A DNA stretch of 64,000 nucleotides. Source: Limibacter armeniacum. GTDB lineage: Bacteria > Bacteroidota > Bacteroidia > Cytophagales > Flammeovirgaceae. The stretch lies in contig NZ_JBAJNO010000008.1 in assembly GCF_036880985.1 (NCBI RefSeq), positions 2,481,500 through 2,545,499 on the forward strand. Direction: 5' to 3'. This document shows, one piece after another, positions 36,282-46,400 of the stretch. Every line of letters starts with the position of its first letter. The first letter of the stretch is position 1. The notes under the pieces were generated by a model. It was not told where the DNA came from. It saw nothing but the letters and a program-made list of their open reading frames with translations, and ran no database searches. The position numbers and the translations under genes were made by a program.

Positions 36282-37611
36282 CTTGTTTCATCAAGAAAAT
36301 CAGGGCATCTCTAAGTCTATAAAGCGGTATGGAAGCAATTCTGTACCGCTTTCCTTTTTTGTCAGAAGTATGTTTTAGAATAAGTACTACTAGGACACCC
36401 TTCCTCAAATGCATCAGCCAAAGCAAAAACAGGTAAACAAGCATGACGATCTTGATAAACTTCATTCGCTTTTCCCATGTCATGACTCTGATAGACTCAA
36501 TACCCAGCTCAGCTTTGTTGTAACGGAAAGTGCTTTCGACAAGCCATCTTCTTGAATAGGCAAAAACCAGTTTCCAGGCATGTCGACTGTTTTCCACCCT
36601 CTCGGAAGTGAGTAGATACCAAGGGCTTCTTCCCATCTTTCCTGACCGGCAGATGATCAGGGTGAGTGGCACATCCGGGTATGCAGGGTGCGTCACCCTC
36701 ATCCAGAGGACACCGGCTTTTCGGTAGACCTGCTGTTTCATGTCCCATACCATCCGTGTAGAGGTGGCTTTTTTTCCAATGGACAGGTAACAGGTCTTCT
36801 TTTTCACCCCGGCGGAATTGAGCAGGATGTAGTGTCCGTTCCACCGGATGAGGAACCGGCATTGCAGTCCGATCAGGAAGCTGAGCCAACGGGTTGCGGC
36901 AAAGCCTCTGTCAAATACATGTAGCGCGGTATCTCCAAGCAACTCCTGACATCGCTTCAGGAGCCTGACATGCCGGTCATACCAGCCTTCCGCCTGCGGA
37001 CCACGATGGCTCCAACAGTCACTGCGAAACAGGATGGGAGCCGTATCCATACCCGACAGCAATACCGTTAGCCAATGCAGGCCTGCTACAAAAGCAGGCT
37101 TGGTGGTAGGAGGATCGTAATACCCTTTCCGGATGCGGATCAGACGCTTGAACTTGCTGCTGCGTACAGGGCAGAGCCCTTCCCCCTTTTCCGTCTCATG
37201 CTTTTCTATTTCCCCATCGTCCCACAGGGCCAGCAACCACTTGCCGCTAGCCACTACCTCTGTGGCAAATGCTACAGCCTGCTGCTCAAAGAAATTATCC
37301 AGCAAGGTTGACATCCACTTCTGTGAGTCCAGTAGCCGATGGATACGTTTCATACCTGCCCAGCCTTGGTGCTCTCCCAAAAAGTGGGCGCCTAACCTGG
37401 TCACCAGCAAGGAGTGCCGACTGTTTTCCAGGCTCAGGATCGAGACAAATAAATGGTAGAAAGTTCGGACCAGACGTTTGTCCAATACTTGGTTCAAGGT
37501 CTCAAGTAAAGGCTCCAGAAATACGTACAACCGACTTAAGGTGATTTTTGCCAGACGGGCGCACTCTTTGGGAGCTGGCTTTGTTTCTTTATGTAGAATA
37601 TAATTCTTCAT
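36271..37611 (-). CDS. IS4-family DDE transposase
   Basis: The protein is 446 aa and uninterrupted. DDE residues are D131/D132 in LALWDDGE, D234 in HVFDRGFA and E359. The YREK signature of IS4 transposases fits with exact spacing at Y352, R355, E359 and K366 (Y-2-R-3-E-6-K). It cuts and pastes the element between the 18-bp inverted repeats. The stop overlaps the left repeat. The start codon follows a hairpin that covers its ribosome site (see 37614-37661). Confidence 0.92.
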   Translation of the reverse strand: MKNYILHKETKPAPKECARLAKITLSRLYVFLEPLLETLNQVLDKRLVRTFYHLFVSILSLENSRHSLLVTRLGAHFLGEHQGWAGMKRIHRLLDSQKWMSTLLDNFFEQQAVAFATEVVASGKWLLALWDDGEIEKHETEKGEGLCPVRSSKFKRLIRIRKGYYDPPTTKPAFVAGLHWLTVLLSGMDTAPILFRSDCWSHRGPQAEGWYDRHVRLLKRCQELLGDTALHVFDRGFAATRWLSFLIGLQCRFLIRWNGHYILLNSAGVKKKTCYLSIGKKATSTRMVWDMKQQVYRKAGVLWMRVTHPAYPDVPLTLIICRSGKMGRSPWYLLTSERVENSRHAWKLVFAYSRRWLVESTFRYNKAELGIESIRVMTWEKRMKFIKIVMLVYLFLLWLMHLRKGVLVVLILKHTSDKKGKRYRIASIPLYRLRDALIFLMKQEFG

Positions 37612-37613
37612 AA

Positions 37614-37661
37614 AAAAGAACCTTCAGAAGAGAAATAACATTCCCTTTTGAAGGTTCTTTT
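37614..37661 (-). promoter_or_regulatory. Hairpin hiding the transposase ribosome-binding site
   Basis: AAAAGAACCTTCA (37614-37626 on +) pairs with TGAAGGTTCTTTT (37649-37661), a 13-bp stem. On the minus strand the second arm holds GAAGG, then T6 and the ATG. In RNA made from outside the element the stem forms and hides the Shine-Dalgarno sequence. The following U run also makes it look like a terminator for incoming transcripts. Confidence 0.65.
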
Positions 37662-37674
37662 ATATTACACCGAA

Positions 37675-37692
37675 AATTCGGGTAAACTCATG
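37675..37692. repeat. Right terminal inverted repeat of the IS
   Basis: AATTCGGGTAAACTCATG, the exact complement of the left repeat. It ends 16 bases from the metH stop. Confidence 0.9.
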
Positions 37693-37708
37693 TTATTAAA
37701 TCTAATAA

Positions 37709-40700
37709 TTAATATCCCAATACAGGACTCAACCATCTTTCTATTTCCTCCACAGACATATTCTTACGCTTGGCATAATCTTCTATCTGATCTTTGTCTA
37801 TTTTTCCTAGACCAAAGTACTTGGAATCAGGGTGAGCAAAGTACCAACCACTTACAGAAGCCGCAGGATACATCGCAAAACTTTCAGTCAGTTCTATACC
37901 AATTTCCGATTCTGCATTCAGCAAGTCAAACAACTTCCTTTTTTCAAGGTGGTCCGGACATGCTGGGTAACCCGGTGCAGGTCTAATACCTACATACTTT
38001 TCTCTGATAAGGGAATCATTATCCAGACTCTCGTCTTTGATATAACCCCAATAATCTTTTCTGACTTTCTGGTGAAGCAATTCAGCAAAAGCTTCAGCAA
38101 ATCGATCTGCCAGTGCTTTCACCATAATTGCATTGTAATCATCATGGTCAGCTTCATATTTTTTAGCCAATTCATCAGCTCCATGAATCGTTACAGTAAA
38201 TGCACCCATATGATCCTGTTTACCTGTTGATTTTGGTGCCACAAAATCAGAAAGACAGAAGTTAGGACGCCCTTTCGCTTTAATATTCTGCTGACGAAGG
38301 TTACACAGTACCTCAGAGACTTCCTCACGGTTTTCCTCGAAGAAGGTTTCTGTATGGGCTGGATTGTCGGGCATTGGAACTAACTGCTTGTCATACTTAT
38401 AAAGCTCAATGTCGTCTTCTACGCTATTGGCTGGGAAGAAACCGAATACAGCATTTGCCTGAAAAGCTTGTTGCTCGATGATTTGCTTGACCATTGTCTG
38501 TGCATCATCAAACAGTTTTCTTGCTTCACTACCAACCACTGAGTCATTCAGAATGGCAGGGTATCTACCTGCTAGTTCCCATGACTGGAAGAATGGAGTC
38601 CAGTCAAAGAAGTGCAAGATTTCTTCCAGATTATAATTTTTCAAGGATTTTGCACCTAAGAAAGAAGGCTTGGTAAATGATGAATTGTCCCAATCAATTT
38701 CCACCTTGTTCTTACGAGCATCTTCCAATGAGATCAGTTTCTTACCGCCTTTACGCTTTTCATGGTCTTCTCTCAGTCTAACATACTCTTCCTTGAAATG
38801 AGTAAAGACCCCTTCTCTTGACGCTGCATCATCAGAGGTAAATGCACTGGCAACTGGTACTGATTTGGACGCATCCAGTACATGTACTACAGGACCGCTG
38901 TATTTAGGGTCGATCTTCACAGCCGTATGAATACGAGACGTTGTCGCGCCACCAATCAACAATGGTGTTTTCATACCTTTGCGCTCCAACTCTTCAGCCA
39001 CATAAACCATTTCGTCCAATGACGGCGTAATCAGGCCACTAAGCCCAATGATATCCACCTCTTCTTCCTGTGCTGTCTTGATAATCTTCTCCAACGACAC
39101 CATCACTCCAAGGTCGATGATCTCATAGTTGTTACAGGCCAAGACTACTCCAACGATATTTTTACCAATATCATGGACATCACCTTTCACTGTCGCCATC
39201 AGAATTTTACCGGCAGTTTTACGTGCAGAAAGCTGAGGATTCTTTCTCTTTTCTTCTTCAATAAAAGGAATCAGGTAAGCAACGGCCTTTTTCATTACAC
39301 GAGCAGACTTCACCACCTGAGGCAAGAACATTTTACCTTCTCCAAACAGGTCTCCTACGATATTCATACCGTCCATTAGTGGCCCTTCAATCACCTGAAT
39401 TGGTCGGTCAAATTGCTGTCGTGCTTCTTCTACATCTTCATCGATGAAATCAACAATTCCTTTTACCAATGCATGTGAAAGTCTTTCCTGAACTGTTGTC
39501 TCTCTCCAAGAAAGGTCAACTTCTACTTTCTTACCATCACCCTTTACCGTTTCAGCCAGTTCCAACAGTCTTTCAGTTGCATCGGATCTTCTGTTCAAGA
39601 TGACATCCTCAACTCTTTCGAGCAATTCCTTAGGAATCTCCTCATACACCTCAATCATTCCAGCATTTACAATACCCATATCCAAACCTGCCTTGATGGC
39701 ATGATATAGGAATGCGGAGTGCATGGCTTCACGTACAACGTTATTACCACGGAATGAGAAGGAGATATTACTAACACCTCCACTCACCTTAGCATGAGGC
39801 AGGTTTTGCTTGATCCATCTTGTAGCTTCGATAAAGTCAACACCGTAGTTGTCGTGCTCCTCTATACCTGTAGCAACAGTCAGGATATTAGGGTCAAAAA
39901 TGATGTCTTCTGGAGGGAAGCCTACTTCGTTGACCAATATATCGTAAGACCTTTTACAAATCTCAATTCTTCTTTCATATGAATCTGCCTGCCCCTTTTC
40001 GTCAAAGGCCATCACCACTACAGCAGCGCCATAACGTAATACTTTTCGGGCATTATCCTTAAATGCATCATCTCCTTCTTTTAGGGAAATAGAGTTTACA
40101 ACACCCTTACCCTGAATACATTTAAGTCCAGCTTCAATCACTTCCCATTTTGAGGAGTCAATCATGATTGGCAAACGTGCAATGTCAGGCTCAGAGGCAA
40201 TCAGGTTCAGGAACCTAACCATACACTCTTTTGACTCCAACATTCCGTCATCCATATTGATGTCAATCACCTGTGCACCACCTTCTACCTGCGTACGGGC
40301 GATCTCCAAAGCCTCATCAAATTGCTCTTCCTTAATCAGTCTCTTGAATTTAAGGGAACCTGCCACATTGGTTCGCTCACCAATATTGACAAACATGCTG
40401 TCTGGCTTAATGGTAACCGGTTCCAAACCACTCAAATTCATGAAAGGCTTGTGCTTAGGTATTGTTCTAGGTGCTGCCGTTTTAAATGTCTCAGCAATAT
40501 CATGGATGTGATCTGGTGTTGTACCACAACAACCCCCAATGATATTTACCAATCCTTTAAAGCTATCAACAATGTCAGCCATCTCTTTCGCTGTCTGATC
40601 GTACTGACCAAACTCATTGGGCAATCCTGCATTTGGGTGTGCAGAAATATTGACATTGGCTACACGAGATAACTCTTGAATGTAGGGTCTCAACAAGTCG

Positions 40701-41509
40701 GCACCTAGGGCACAGTTCAAACCAACACTAAACAGGTTTGCATGACGGATTGAGTTCCAGAAAGCTTCTGCTACCTGACCGGAAAGTGTACGTCCAGAAG
40801 CATCTGTAATCGTACCGGAAACCATAATTGGAAGGTCAACCCCTACTGACAGGTTTGGAAACTCCTCTTCCCTGCCTCTAGGACGTCTGTCCACTAGATT
40901 GCCATTTTTTACATCCTCAAAATATTGGTCAATTGCAAAAAGGGCTGCCTTACAGTTAAGCGTATCAAAAACAGTCTCTACCAAAAGGATATCTGCTCCT
41001 CCTTCTACCAATGCCTGTACTTGCTCATAGTATGCTTCTACCAGTTGGTCAAAATTGATGGCACGATAACCTGGATCATTTACATCTGGAGAGATGGAAG
41101 CCGTTCTGTTGGTTGGTCCAATTGAGCCAGCTACATATCTTGGTTTATGAGGCTCCTTAGCTGTAAGCTCATCAGCTACTTCTTTTGCTATTGCTGCTGA
41201 AGCATAGTTGAGTTCATATACCAGATCTTCCATCTGGTAATCAGCCATGGCTATACTGGTACCACTAAAAGTGTTGGTCTCTACAATGTCAGCGCCAGCC
41301 TCAAAGTACAGTCGATGTATTTCCTTGATAATGTCAGGTCTTGTAATGGACAGTAGGTCATTGTTACCTTTCAGGTCACTAGCATGACTGGCAAAGCGAG
41401 TCCCTCTAAAATCCTCTTCTGTCAATTTGTGTCGCTGGATCATGGTTCCCATGGCTCCATCCAGGATCAGCACCCTTTCCTCGGCCTGCTTTCTGATATC
41501 TGCTTTCAT
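37709..41509 (-). CDS. metH: Cobalamin-dependent methionine synthase
   Basis: The enzyme transfers a methyl group from methyltetrahydrofolate to homocysteine through cobalamin, giving methionine. It is 1266 aa with all modules: homocysteine domain (start, zinc cysteines in NCALG and GGCCG), folate domain ([11 protein letters not shown]), cobalamin cap and binding domain (DVHDIGKN near residue 777) and the SAM activation domain ([12 protein letters not shown]). It starts at the ATG at 41509. A SAM-I riboswitch precedes it. The IS begins 16 bases after its stop. Confidence 0.97.
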   Translation of the reverse strand: MKADIRKQAEERVLILDGAMGTMIQRHKLTEEDFRGTRFASHASDLKGNNDLLSITRPDIIKEIHRLYFEAGADIVETNTFSGTSIAMADYQMEDLVYELNYASAAIAKEVADELTAKEPHKPRYVAGSIGPTNRTASISPDVNDPGYRAINFDQLVEAYYEQVQALVEGGADILLVETVFDTLNCKAALFAIDQYFEDVKNGNLVDRRPRGREEEFPNLSVGVDLPIMVSGTITDASGRTLSGQVAEAFWNSIRHANLFSVGLNCALGADLLRPYIQELSRVANVNISAHPNAGLPNEFGQYDQTAKEMADIVDSFKGLVNIIGGCCGTTPDHIHDIAETFKTAAPRTIPKHKPFMNLSGLEPVTIKPDSMFVNIGERTNVAGSLKFKRLIKEEQFDEALEIARTQVEGGAQVIDINMDDGMLESKECMVRFLNLIASEPDIARLPIMIDSSKWEVIEAGLKCIQGKGVVNSISLKEGDDAFKDNARKVLRYGAAVVVMAFDEKGQADSYERRIEICKRSYDILVNEVGFPPEDIIFDPNILTVATGIEEHDNYGVDFIEATRWIKQNLPHAKVSGGVSNISFSFRGNNVVREAMHSAFLYHAIKAGLDMGIVNAGMIEVYEEIPKELLERVEDVILNRRSDATERLLELAETVKGDGKKVEVDLSWRETTVQERLSHALVKGIVDFIDEDVEEARQQFDRPIQVIEGPLMDGMNIVGDLFGEGKMFLPQVVKSARVMKKAVAYLIPFIEEEKRKNPQLSARKTAGKILMATVKGDVHDIGKNIVGVVLACNNYEIIDLGVMVSLEKIIKTAQEEEVDIIGLSGLITPSLDEMVYVAEELERKGMKTPLLIGGATTSRIHTAVKIDPKYSGPVVHVLDASKSVPVASAFTSDDAASREGVFTHFKEEYVRLREDHEKRKGGKKLISLEDARKNKVEIDWDNSSFTKPSFLGAKSLKNYNLEEILHFFDWTPFFQSWELAGRYPAILNDSVVGSEARKLFDDAQTMVKQIIEQQAFQANAVFGFFPANSVEDDIELYKYDKQLVPMPDNPAHTETFFEENREEVSEVLCNLRQQNIKAKGRPNFCLSDFVAPKSTGKQDHMGAFTVTIHGADELAKKYEADHDDYNAIMVKALADRFAEAFAELLHQKVRKDYWGYIKDESLDNDSLIREKYVGIRPAPGYPACPDHLEKRKLFDLLNAESEIGIELTESFAMYPAASVSGWYFAHPDSKYFGLGKIDKDQIEDYAKRKNMSVEEIERWLSPVLGY

Positions 41510-41647
41510 GAATAATAGTTAAATGGCTCTAGAATTAATCGCAATTACGGCTAGCCAACTGCATAGCCAAACCTGTCAGACATTTGTCTGTTCGATCAGG
41601 GTGTTATCAAGAATAACTGGAATTGAGTAGTAAGGCAGGAATCAAGA

Positions 41648-41672
41648 TACCGGCAAAGAGCGCTTGCCGGTA
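41648..41672 (-). promoter_or_regulatory. Expression-platform hairpin of the riboswitch
   Basis: TACCGGCAA pairs with TTGCCGGTA (9 bp, 7-base loop). No U run follows. A competing stem of CGGTA (41668-41672) with TACCG (41680-41684) overlaps two bases of P1, so the hairpins could be mutually exclusive (inference). Confidence 0.45.
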
Positions 41673-41682
41673 CATAACATAC

Positions 41683-41813
41683 CGTACTCATTTTTCCTGG
41701 ACACCTCCAGGGCGGGAATTAGCACCTTGTTCAATTTGAAAAAATGATTCAAAGAATTGCAGGTTGCTAAGACTTCACAGAGCCCGTTCTCTCAGTCTTT
41801 CTCAATAAGCACG
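41683..41813 (-). promoter_or_regulatory. SAM-I (S-box) riboswitch aptamer upstream of metH
   Basis: Read on the minus strand: P1 CGTGCTTATT (41813-41804) pairs over ten bases with AATGAGTACG (41692-41683). In between lie the S-box landmarks GAGAAAGACTGAGAGAACGG, GGGCTCTGTGAAG, TTAGCAACC and AAGGTGCTAATTCC. SAM binding should reduce metH expression. Order, conserved blocks and P1 all fit. Confidence 0.9.
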
Positions 41814-41816
41814 ATG

Positions 41817-41824
41817 CAAAATTA
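41817..41824 (-). promoter_or_regulatory. -7 element of the metH riboswitch transcript
   Basis: The minus strand reads TAATTTTG, an exact TAnnTTTG. It puts the start almost exactly at the 5' edge of the aptamer. Confidence 0.6.
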
Positions 41825-42407
41825 AAAATAATCGGCAGATAAATAAAAATCTTTTTCAATTCTAATGACTCTACTCAGTATTAACATTTCTTAAATCAAT
41901 ACAAAAGCTCACAGTTTACGTTTACTTTCAATGTGTAACATTCAATACCTTTCGTTCACCATTATTAAAAAAATAAGTTACACTTCAGGTATTGCTTACC
42001 TGTGAGTTTACAGTCTCTTTCCTCCTAAATTTACCTTTATTCGTTATCCCCTGACAAACACCTCTCCCATAATCTTAAAATAACACAACACTAACTACTA
42101 TTAATGATGTGATTTCAACTCATTAACTAAATTTTATTCAAAAACACCTCAAACCTTACACATCTGTGATTTTTACTTAAAATTGCGTACTTTGGATGTA
42201 ACAAATCACAAAGGCACTTCTTTAGGCCTACTTACTTCAGAACTATCCGCTTGTAAGAATTTTAATTAACACCACTAATTCTGCGCGCCCATACTTTTCT
42301 ATTCAAATAAGCTTTCATTTTCAGTTCTGAAATCAGGAAACACAATTAAATCAAACAATACAGCTATACCACAATAATCAATTACACAACCAGCAACCCT
42401 CACTACC
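41825..42407. other. Long AT-rich upstream region of the secreted protein gene
   Basis: About 580 bases hold the metH promoter edge on one side and the promoter of the + strand gene on the other. TACTTTG near 42190 resembles the -7 element with one base missing, which would give a leader of ~210 bases. I see no gene or RNA family. Confidence 0.45.
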
Positions 42408-43718
42408 ATGATTCGCTTTGCTATTCTATTGGCTTTTTGCGCATTTGGCTTATCCGCTGTTGCACAAAACAGCCCTACCCCTCAATGGGACGGGGTATTG
42501 CTTATCTCTGAAAACCAAGGTGTTTATACAATTTTCATTGACAAATCAGGTGAAGTTGATAACACAGAAATTGTAATCAAAACCACTAATGGAGTGGTTG
42601 TACACCCAGTAAGAAATGGACGTCTAGTTACCATCCCAAATGTAGCCACAGGTGGATGGGTAAAAGTAAAAGACAATGGAAAAACCGTTACTTCAGTATC
42701 TCTCAAAAACTTTATGAATTCCCCTTTGGCATATGTTAATCACCGTGCAGGAATTATGGGTAATTTTGACTATGCCAAAAGGAAAAAGAAAGGTCAAAAA
42801 GGCAGCCAAGAAGATTTAGCTAAAAATGACTCCAAACCACAGAAAAACTCCTTAGTAGCTCCTGTTATAACAGCCCCAGAAGAGGACGATGATTATATTG
42901 ACCCTAACCTAAAAAGTGGTTTTGGAGAAGAAGAGATATGGGAAGATGAAGACCAAGTAGAAGAACTTAAAACGGCTTTTGATGCCGATGCAGCAGAAAT
43001 ACTAGAAATTGAAAAAAGACTGGCACAGGAAGTCGCCGCATATCCTGAACTTAGACCTGACCTAATCATGAGAAAGGAATCTCAGACTTTTCTCGAAAAG
43101 CTTGAATCTGCAAGGTTAAGGGATCAAACAGAATTGGCTTCAACCTTTGCTACCGTCAAAAGATTCTTGATTGATGCTGACCCACTTGATTATGAAATGC
43201 CTTATTACACTGAAAAGGAAGCCGTAAAAATGAGGCTCGAAGTGCCTTCCGAAATCTATGAAACAGCTGTGTTCATGGAAGAAAACTTTGAAGTGACCAA
43301 GGACTTTGGAGACTGGCTACTTATAACAGAGCGTAAAACAGGTTATGAAATGGCTTATATCGGGTATGACATGTTCAAATTCAATATCAATGAGTTCGAT
43401 GTCAATACAGAAAACGACGAGAAAGTAATCGCATTCTTCAATGAATTTAACCTTTTGGTAAGACCAATTGCCCGTAAATGGTTAGGTATTTACTGCGACA
43501 GGGTTTATTTGGGGGCGATCAAAAAATCTCGCACTTACAAAATCGAGATCATGCAAAGTAATAAGATTGCTGTCAGAAGCTCGAGAGAAACACATTACCT
43601 TGAATTTGTAAGTGGCAACAGATGCCTGATCACAACAGAAGGTTCTAACAAGATCAGAACGATGCTCTACAGACCAAGAAGCTCTGAAAAAGAACTGTCA
43701 TCCAAAAATGATCAATAA
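42408..43718 (+). CDS. Secreted protein of unknown function (436 aa)
   Basis: I do not recognise this protein. It has a signal peptide (ends SAVAQ, ~20 residues), a beta-rich first part (~25-110) with the phrase GGWVKVKDNGKTV (possible carboxypeptidase-regulatory-like fold), a lysine/glutamine-rich then strongly acidic linker (~125-190), and a C-terminal alpha/beta part with many aromatic residues. It is likely periplasmic or surface. It stands alone with a strong terminator. Confidence 0.75.
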   Translation: MIRFAILLAFCAFGLSAVAQNSPTPQWDGVLLISENQGVYTIFIDKSGEVDNTEIVIKTTNGVVVHPVRNGRLVTIPNVATGGWVKVKDNGKTVTSVSLKNFMNSPLAYVNHRAGIMGNFDYAKRKKKGQKGSQEDLAKNDSKPQKNSLVAPVITAPEEDDDYIDPNLKSGFGEEEIWEDEDQVEELKTAFDADAAEILEIEKRLAQEVAAYPELRPDLIMRKESQTFLEKLESARLRDQTELASTFATVKRFLIDADPLDYEMPYYTEKEAVKMRLEVPSEIYETAVFMEENFEVTKDFGDWLLITERKTGYEMAYIGYDMFKFNINEFDVNTENDEKVIAFFNEFNLLVRPIARKWLGIYCDRVYLGAIKKSRTYKIEIMQSNKIAVRSSRETHYLEFVSGNRCLITTEGSNKIRTMLYRPRSSEKELSSKNDQ

Positions 43719-43781
43719 AACACACATCACACTTTATAAACTTTTCTATTGTTCATACCTCAGTACCTTTATTAAATAAAG

Positions 43782-43814
43782 ATACCCCGGCAAATTGCCG
43801 GGGTATTCTTTTTT
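43782..43814 (+). terminator. Terminator of the secreted protein gene
   Basis: ATACCCCGGC pairs with GCCGGGGTAT (10 bp, 5-base loop AAATT, up to 12 bp counted inward). TTCTTTTTT follows on the + strand. It also faces the sulphur genes on the other strand. Confidence 0.92.
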
Positions 43815-43840
43815 GCACAAAATCACAACTAAACTGAATG

Positions 43841-44263
43841 TCAATGAGGAAGCTTATCCCTCAAAAGACCGTAGACAAAAGTCCCTGTAATTGCACTCAA
43901 AATTACTATAAACATAATCAGGAAGCCATGTCCAAGTAAAACAAACATTGGTCCTGGACATGCACCTGTCAATGCCCAACCCAATCCGAAAATGGTACCC
44001 CCAATCAAGTATCTTGAAATACTCTTTTCCTTGTCATGGAATTTTATTGTTTCACCATAAACATCACGGATACCAAACCTTTTGATGACTGCCGTTATGA
44101 CAATCCCAGTCAACAATGCGGATCCAATGATTCCATACATATGAAATGACTGAAACCTAAACATCTCCTGTATTCTGAACCATGATACCGCTTCCGACTT
44201 GGTCATGACAATACCGAACAATACACCAATCAGTATATATCTAATTCCTATCTTGAATTTCAT
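43841..44263 (-). CDS. YeeE/YedE-family sulphur transporter, small half (140 aa)
   Basis: It has four membrane helices. The cysteine motif LTGACPGPMF corresponds to the second half-site of the thiosulphate/sulphur-importing YeeE/YedE family. It starts 15 bases after the first half (44279-44839) and ends the cluster. The two halves together probably make one transporter. Confidence 0.85.
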   Translation of the reverse strand: MKFKIGIRYILIGVLFGIVMTKSEAVSWFRIQEMFRFQSFHMYGIIGSALLTGIVITAVIKRFGIRDVYGETIKFHDKEKSISRYLIGGTIFGLGWALTGACPGPMFVLLGHGFLIMFIVILSAITGTFVYGLLRDKLPH

Positions 44264-44278
44264 ATTGATAAATTAATC

Positions 44279-44839
44279 TTAACCTAGAATAAGTGGCATT
44301 AAAAGATGTGTCATGATAAGCCCCCCAATAAAGAATCCTATTACTGCGATCAAAGAAGGTAACTGAAGGTTTGAAAGTCCACTGATAGCATGTCCTGAAG
44401 TACAGCCACCAGCGTATCGTGCACCAAATCCTACCATAAAACCTCCTCCAATCAACATCACCAAACCTTTCCATGTAAGAAGGAACTCAAGGTTAAAAAA
44501 CTCTTTTGGCAATAGTGATTCACCTGAAGAAGCAACTCCCAATGCCTTGAGGTCAGCTACAGTTTGTGCTGAGATTTCGGCACCTTCAGCACCATTCATA
44601 AAATTCACCGCCAATACACCACCTAAGATAGCGCCAAAGGCAAACATCAAGTTCCACCTTTGTACTTTCCAGTCAAAAGAAAAGAAATCACACTTTTTTC
44701 CAGCACCACAAGCAGCACAGATTACTCTCAGGTTGGCTGACATTCCAAATGACTTACCTGTAATAAGCAGTAATGTCATCACAAGTGCGATCATTGGCCC
44801 TGAAACATACCAAGGCCATGCATTTTGAATCCAATCCAT
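44279..44839 (-). CDS. YeeE/YedE-family sulphur transporter, larger half (186 aa)
   Basis: The protein has about five membrane helices, a cysteine-rich loop (CAACGAGKKC, residues ~42-51) and the conserved YAGGCTSGHAISG motif. The E. coli YeeE single protein imports thiosulphate through paired cysteines. Here the family is split in two genes. A hairpin separates it from the CstB-like gene upstream, so it may have its own expression level. Confidence 0.87.
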   Translation of the reverse strand: MDWIQNAWPWYVSGPMIALVMTLLLITGKSFGMSANLRVICAACGAGKKCDFFSFDWKVQRWNLMFAFGAILGGVLAVNFMNGAEGAEISAQTVADLKALGVASSGESLLPKEFFNLEFLLTWKGLVMLIGGGFMVGFGARYAGGCTSGHAISGLSNLQLPSLIAVIGFFIGGLIMTHLLMPLILG

Positions 44840-44881
44840 AATATTTTTTGAACAGTTCGAGACAGATTATTTCATTCAGTA

Positions 44882-44910
44882 GGAAAAACCACTTGGCCAG
44901 TGGTTTTTCC
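44882..44910 (-). terminator. Hairpin between the CstB-like and YeeE genes
   Basis: GGAAAAACCACT pairs with AGTGGTTTTTCC (12 bp, 5-base loop). There is no U run downstream on the minus strand, so it may be a partial terminator or an RNA end that uncouples the two gene groups. Confidence 0.6.
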
Positions 44911-44932
44911 ATTAAAGCTGATATTTAGAATA

Positions 44933-46345
44933 TTATAATGTAGAAGGACAAACGTACGCTGTAAGTTGTATACCAGTCTCCTTAATAGCTCCAAATCCAC
45001 CCGTTACATCCACAATATTGTGATAGCCTTGCTTTCTCAATATTGAAGTCGCAATCATTGAACGGTAACCACCAGCACAATGCAAGTAGAATGGTTGGTC
45101 CTTGTCCAGTTCGTTCAAGTGCTCGTTGATATAGTCAAGTGGAAAATTAACCGCACCTTCTATATGTTGAGACAGGTACTCATTAGGATTTCTTACATCC
45201 AGAATACTTACTGTACCCTCTTTCATTTTTTCTTCTAAAGCAGTTGCAGGTATAGACTTAATTGAGTCAACTGTTTTACCTGCATTTTCCCATGATTTAA
45301 ATCCTCCTTTCAGGAAGCCAATCGGATTGTCATAACCAACGCGTGACAATCTTGTCACAGCCTCTTCTTCAGAACCTTCATCTGTTACCAGCAAGATAGG
45401 TGTTTTCAGATCTTCGATAAGAGCTCCTACCCAACCTGCAAACTTACCTGATAAACCAATATTGATAGCTCCTTTTACAAATCCTTTGTTAAATTCCTGT
45501 GGTGCTCTTGTGTCTAGAATCAACACACCTTCTTTTTGGGGTGCTTTTTCAAATGCATCAGGAGTCAAAGCATTCAGACCTTTTGCCAAAACTTCATCAA
45601 TAGCCTCATACCCTTTTTTGTTAAGCATTGCATTTTTGGCAAAGTATTGAGGAGGAGGCAAAATTCCGTTGGTCACTTGCTTGATAAACTCATCCTTAGA
45701 TAAATCCTGCAACGCATAGTTTGTCTTTTTCTGGTTGCCTAAAGTATCAGTGGTTTCCTTACTTATATTCTTTCCACATGCTGAACCAGCGCCATGACCT
45801 GGATATACAATTACATCATTTGGCAACGGAAGGATTTTATTATGAAGCGAGTCAAATAACATTCCTGCCAAATCCTCTTTAGTCAGTTCATCTGATTTCA
45901 CCGCAAGGTCAGGACGTCCTACATCACCGATGAACAGCGTATCACCTGTGAAAATTGCCTGAGGTTTTCCATCAGCTCCTTTCAGCAAGAAAGTACTTGA
46001 TTCCATTGTATGGCCTGGAGTATGAAGTACTGTGATCGTGTAATCACCAATCTTGAACTCCTCATTGTCTGTGGCTACATGCACATCATAAGTTGTTTGA
46101 GCTGTTGGTCCATACACAATTGTAGCTCCAGTTTTCTTAGCCAAGTCAACATGTCCAGATACGAAGTCAGCATGGAAGTGCGTCTCAAATACATATTTAA
46201 TCTTCGCGCCTCTTTCCTCAGCCATCTTGATATATGGTGCTGTCTCTCTTAATGGATCAATGATCGCAGCCTCTCCTTTTGATTCAATATAATAAGCACC
46301 TTGTGCTAGACATCCTGTATAAATTTGTTCAACTAGATTTTTCAT
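44933..46345 (-). CDS. CstB-like persulfide dioxygenase-pseudorhodanese-rhodanese fusion
   Basis: The protein is 470 aa. The N-terminal metallo-beta-lactamase domain has THFHADFVSGH (H56, H58, D60) and HTPGHTMES, the persulfide dioxygenase pattern. The middle domain (~265-345) is a rhodanese fold whose loop reads LVTDEGSE with no cysteine. The last domain has the active loop CAGGYRS (Cys423). This order is the one described for Staphylococcus CstB, which oxidises persulfide and makes thiosulphate. It is in an operon with rhodanese and TauE genes. Firm by domain order. Confidence 0.93.
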   Translation of the reverse strand: MKNLVEQIYTGCLAQGAYYIESKGEAAIIDPLRETAPYIKMAEERGAKIKYVFETHFHADFVSGHVDLAKKTGATIVYGPTAQTTYDVHVATDNEEFKIGDYTITVLHTPGHTMESSTFLLKGADGKPQAIFTGDTLFIGDVGRPDLAVKSDELTKEDLAGMLFDSLHNKILPLPNDVIVYPGHGAGSACGKNISKETTDTLGNQKKTNYALQDLSKDEFIKQVTNGILPPPQYFAKNAMLNKKGYEAIDEVLAKGLNALTPDAFEKAPQKEGVLILDTRAPQEFNKGFVKGAINIGLSGKFAGWVGALIEDLKTPILLVTDEGSEEEAVTRLSRVGYDNPIGFLKGGFKSWENAGKTVDSIKSIPATALEEKMKEGTVSILDVRNPNEYLSQHIEGAVNFPLDYINEHLNELDKDQPFYLHCAGGYRSMIATSILRKQGYHNIVDVTGGFGAIKETGIQLTAYVCPSTL

Positions 46346-46400
46346 ATCATTATTTCGTTTTGTGTATCGTTAAATTAATTGATCGTTTTTTAATGGTTTG

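Larger units (their letters stand above)
36264..37692 (-). mobile_element. Insertion sequence, IS4-family type
   Basis: About 1.43 kb. Near-perfect 18-bp terminal inverted repeats (CATGAGTTTACCCGAATT, at 36264-36281 and as its complement at 37675-37692) enclose one transposase gene on the minus strand. The element is visibly more G+C rich than its neighbours. No target duplication is evident beside the repeats. It sits between metH and the short SusC-like gene. The single intact gene suggests a recent arrival. Confidence 0.9.

Noticed and set aside
36255-37701. Target site duplication of the IS
   Set aside because: I compared bases next to both repeats in several registers and found no convincing direct repeat.
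45343-45358. GTGACAATCTTGTCAC, near-palindrome
   Set aside because: It lies inside the CstB-like coding sequence and has two central mismatches, so it is likely chance; mentioned only as a relative of the 16194 palindrome.
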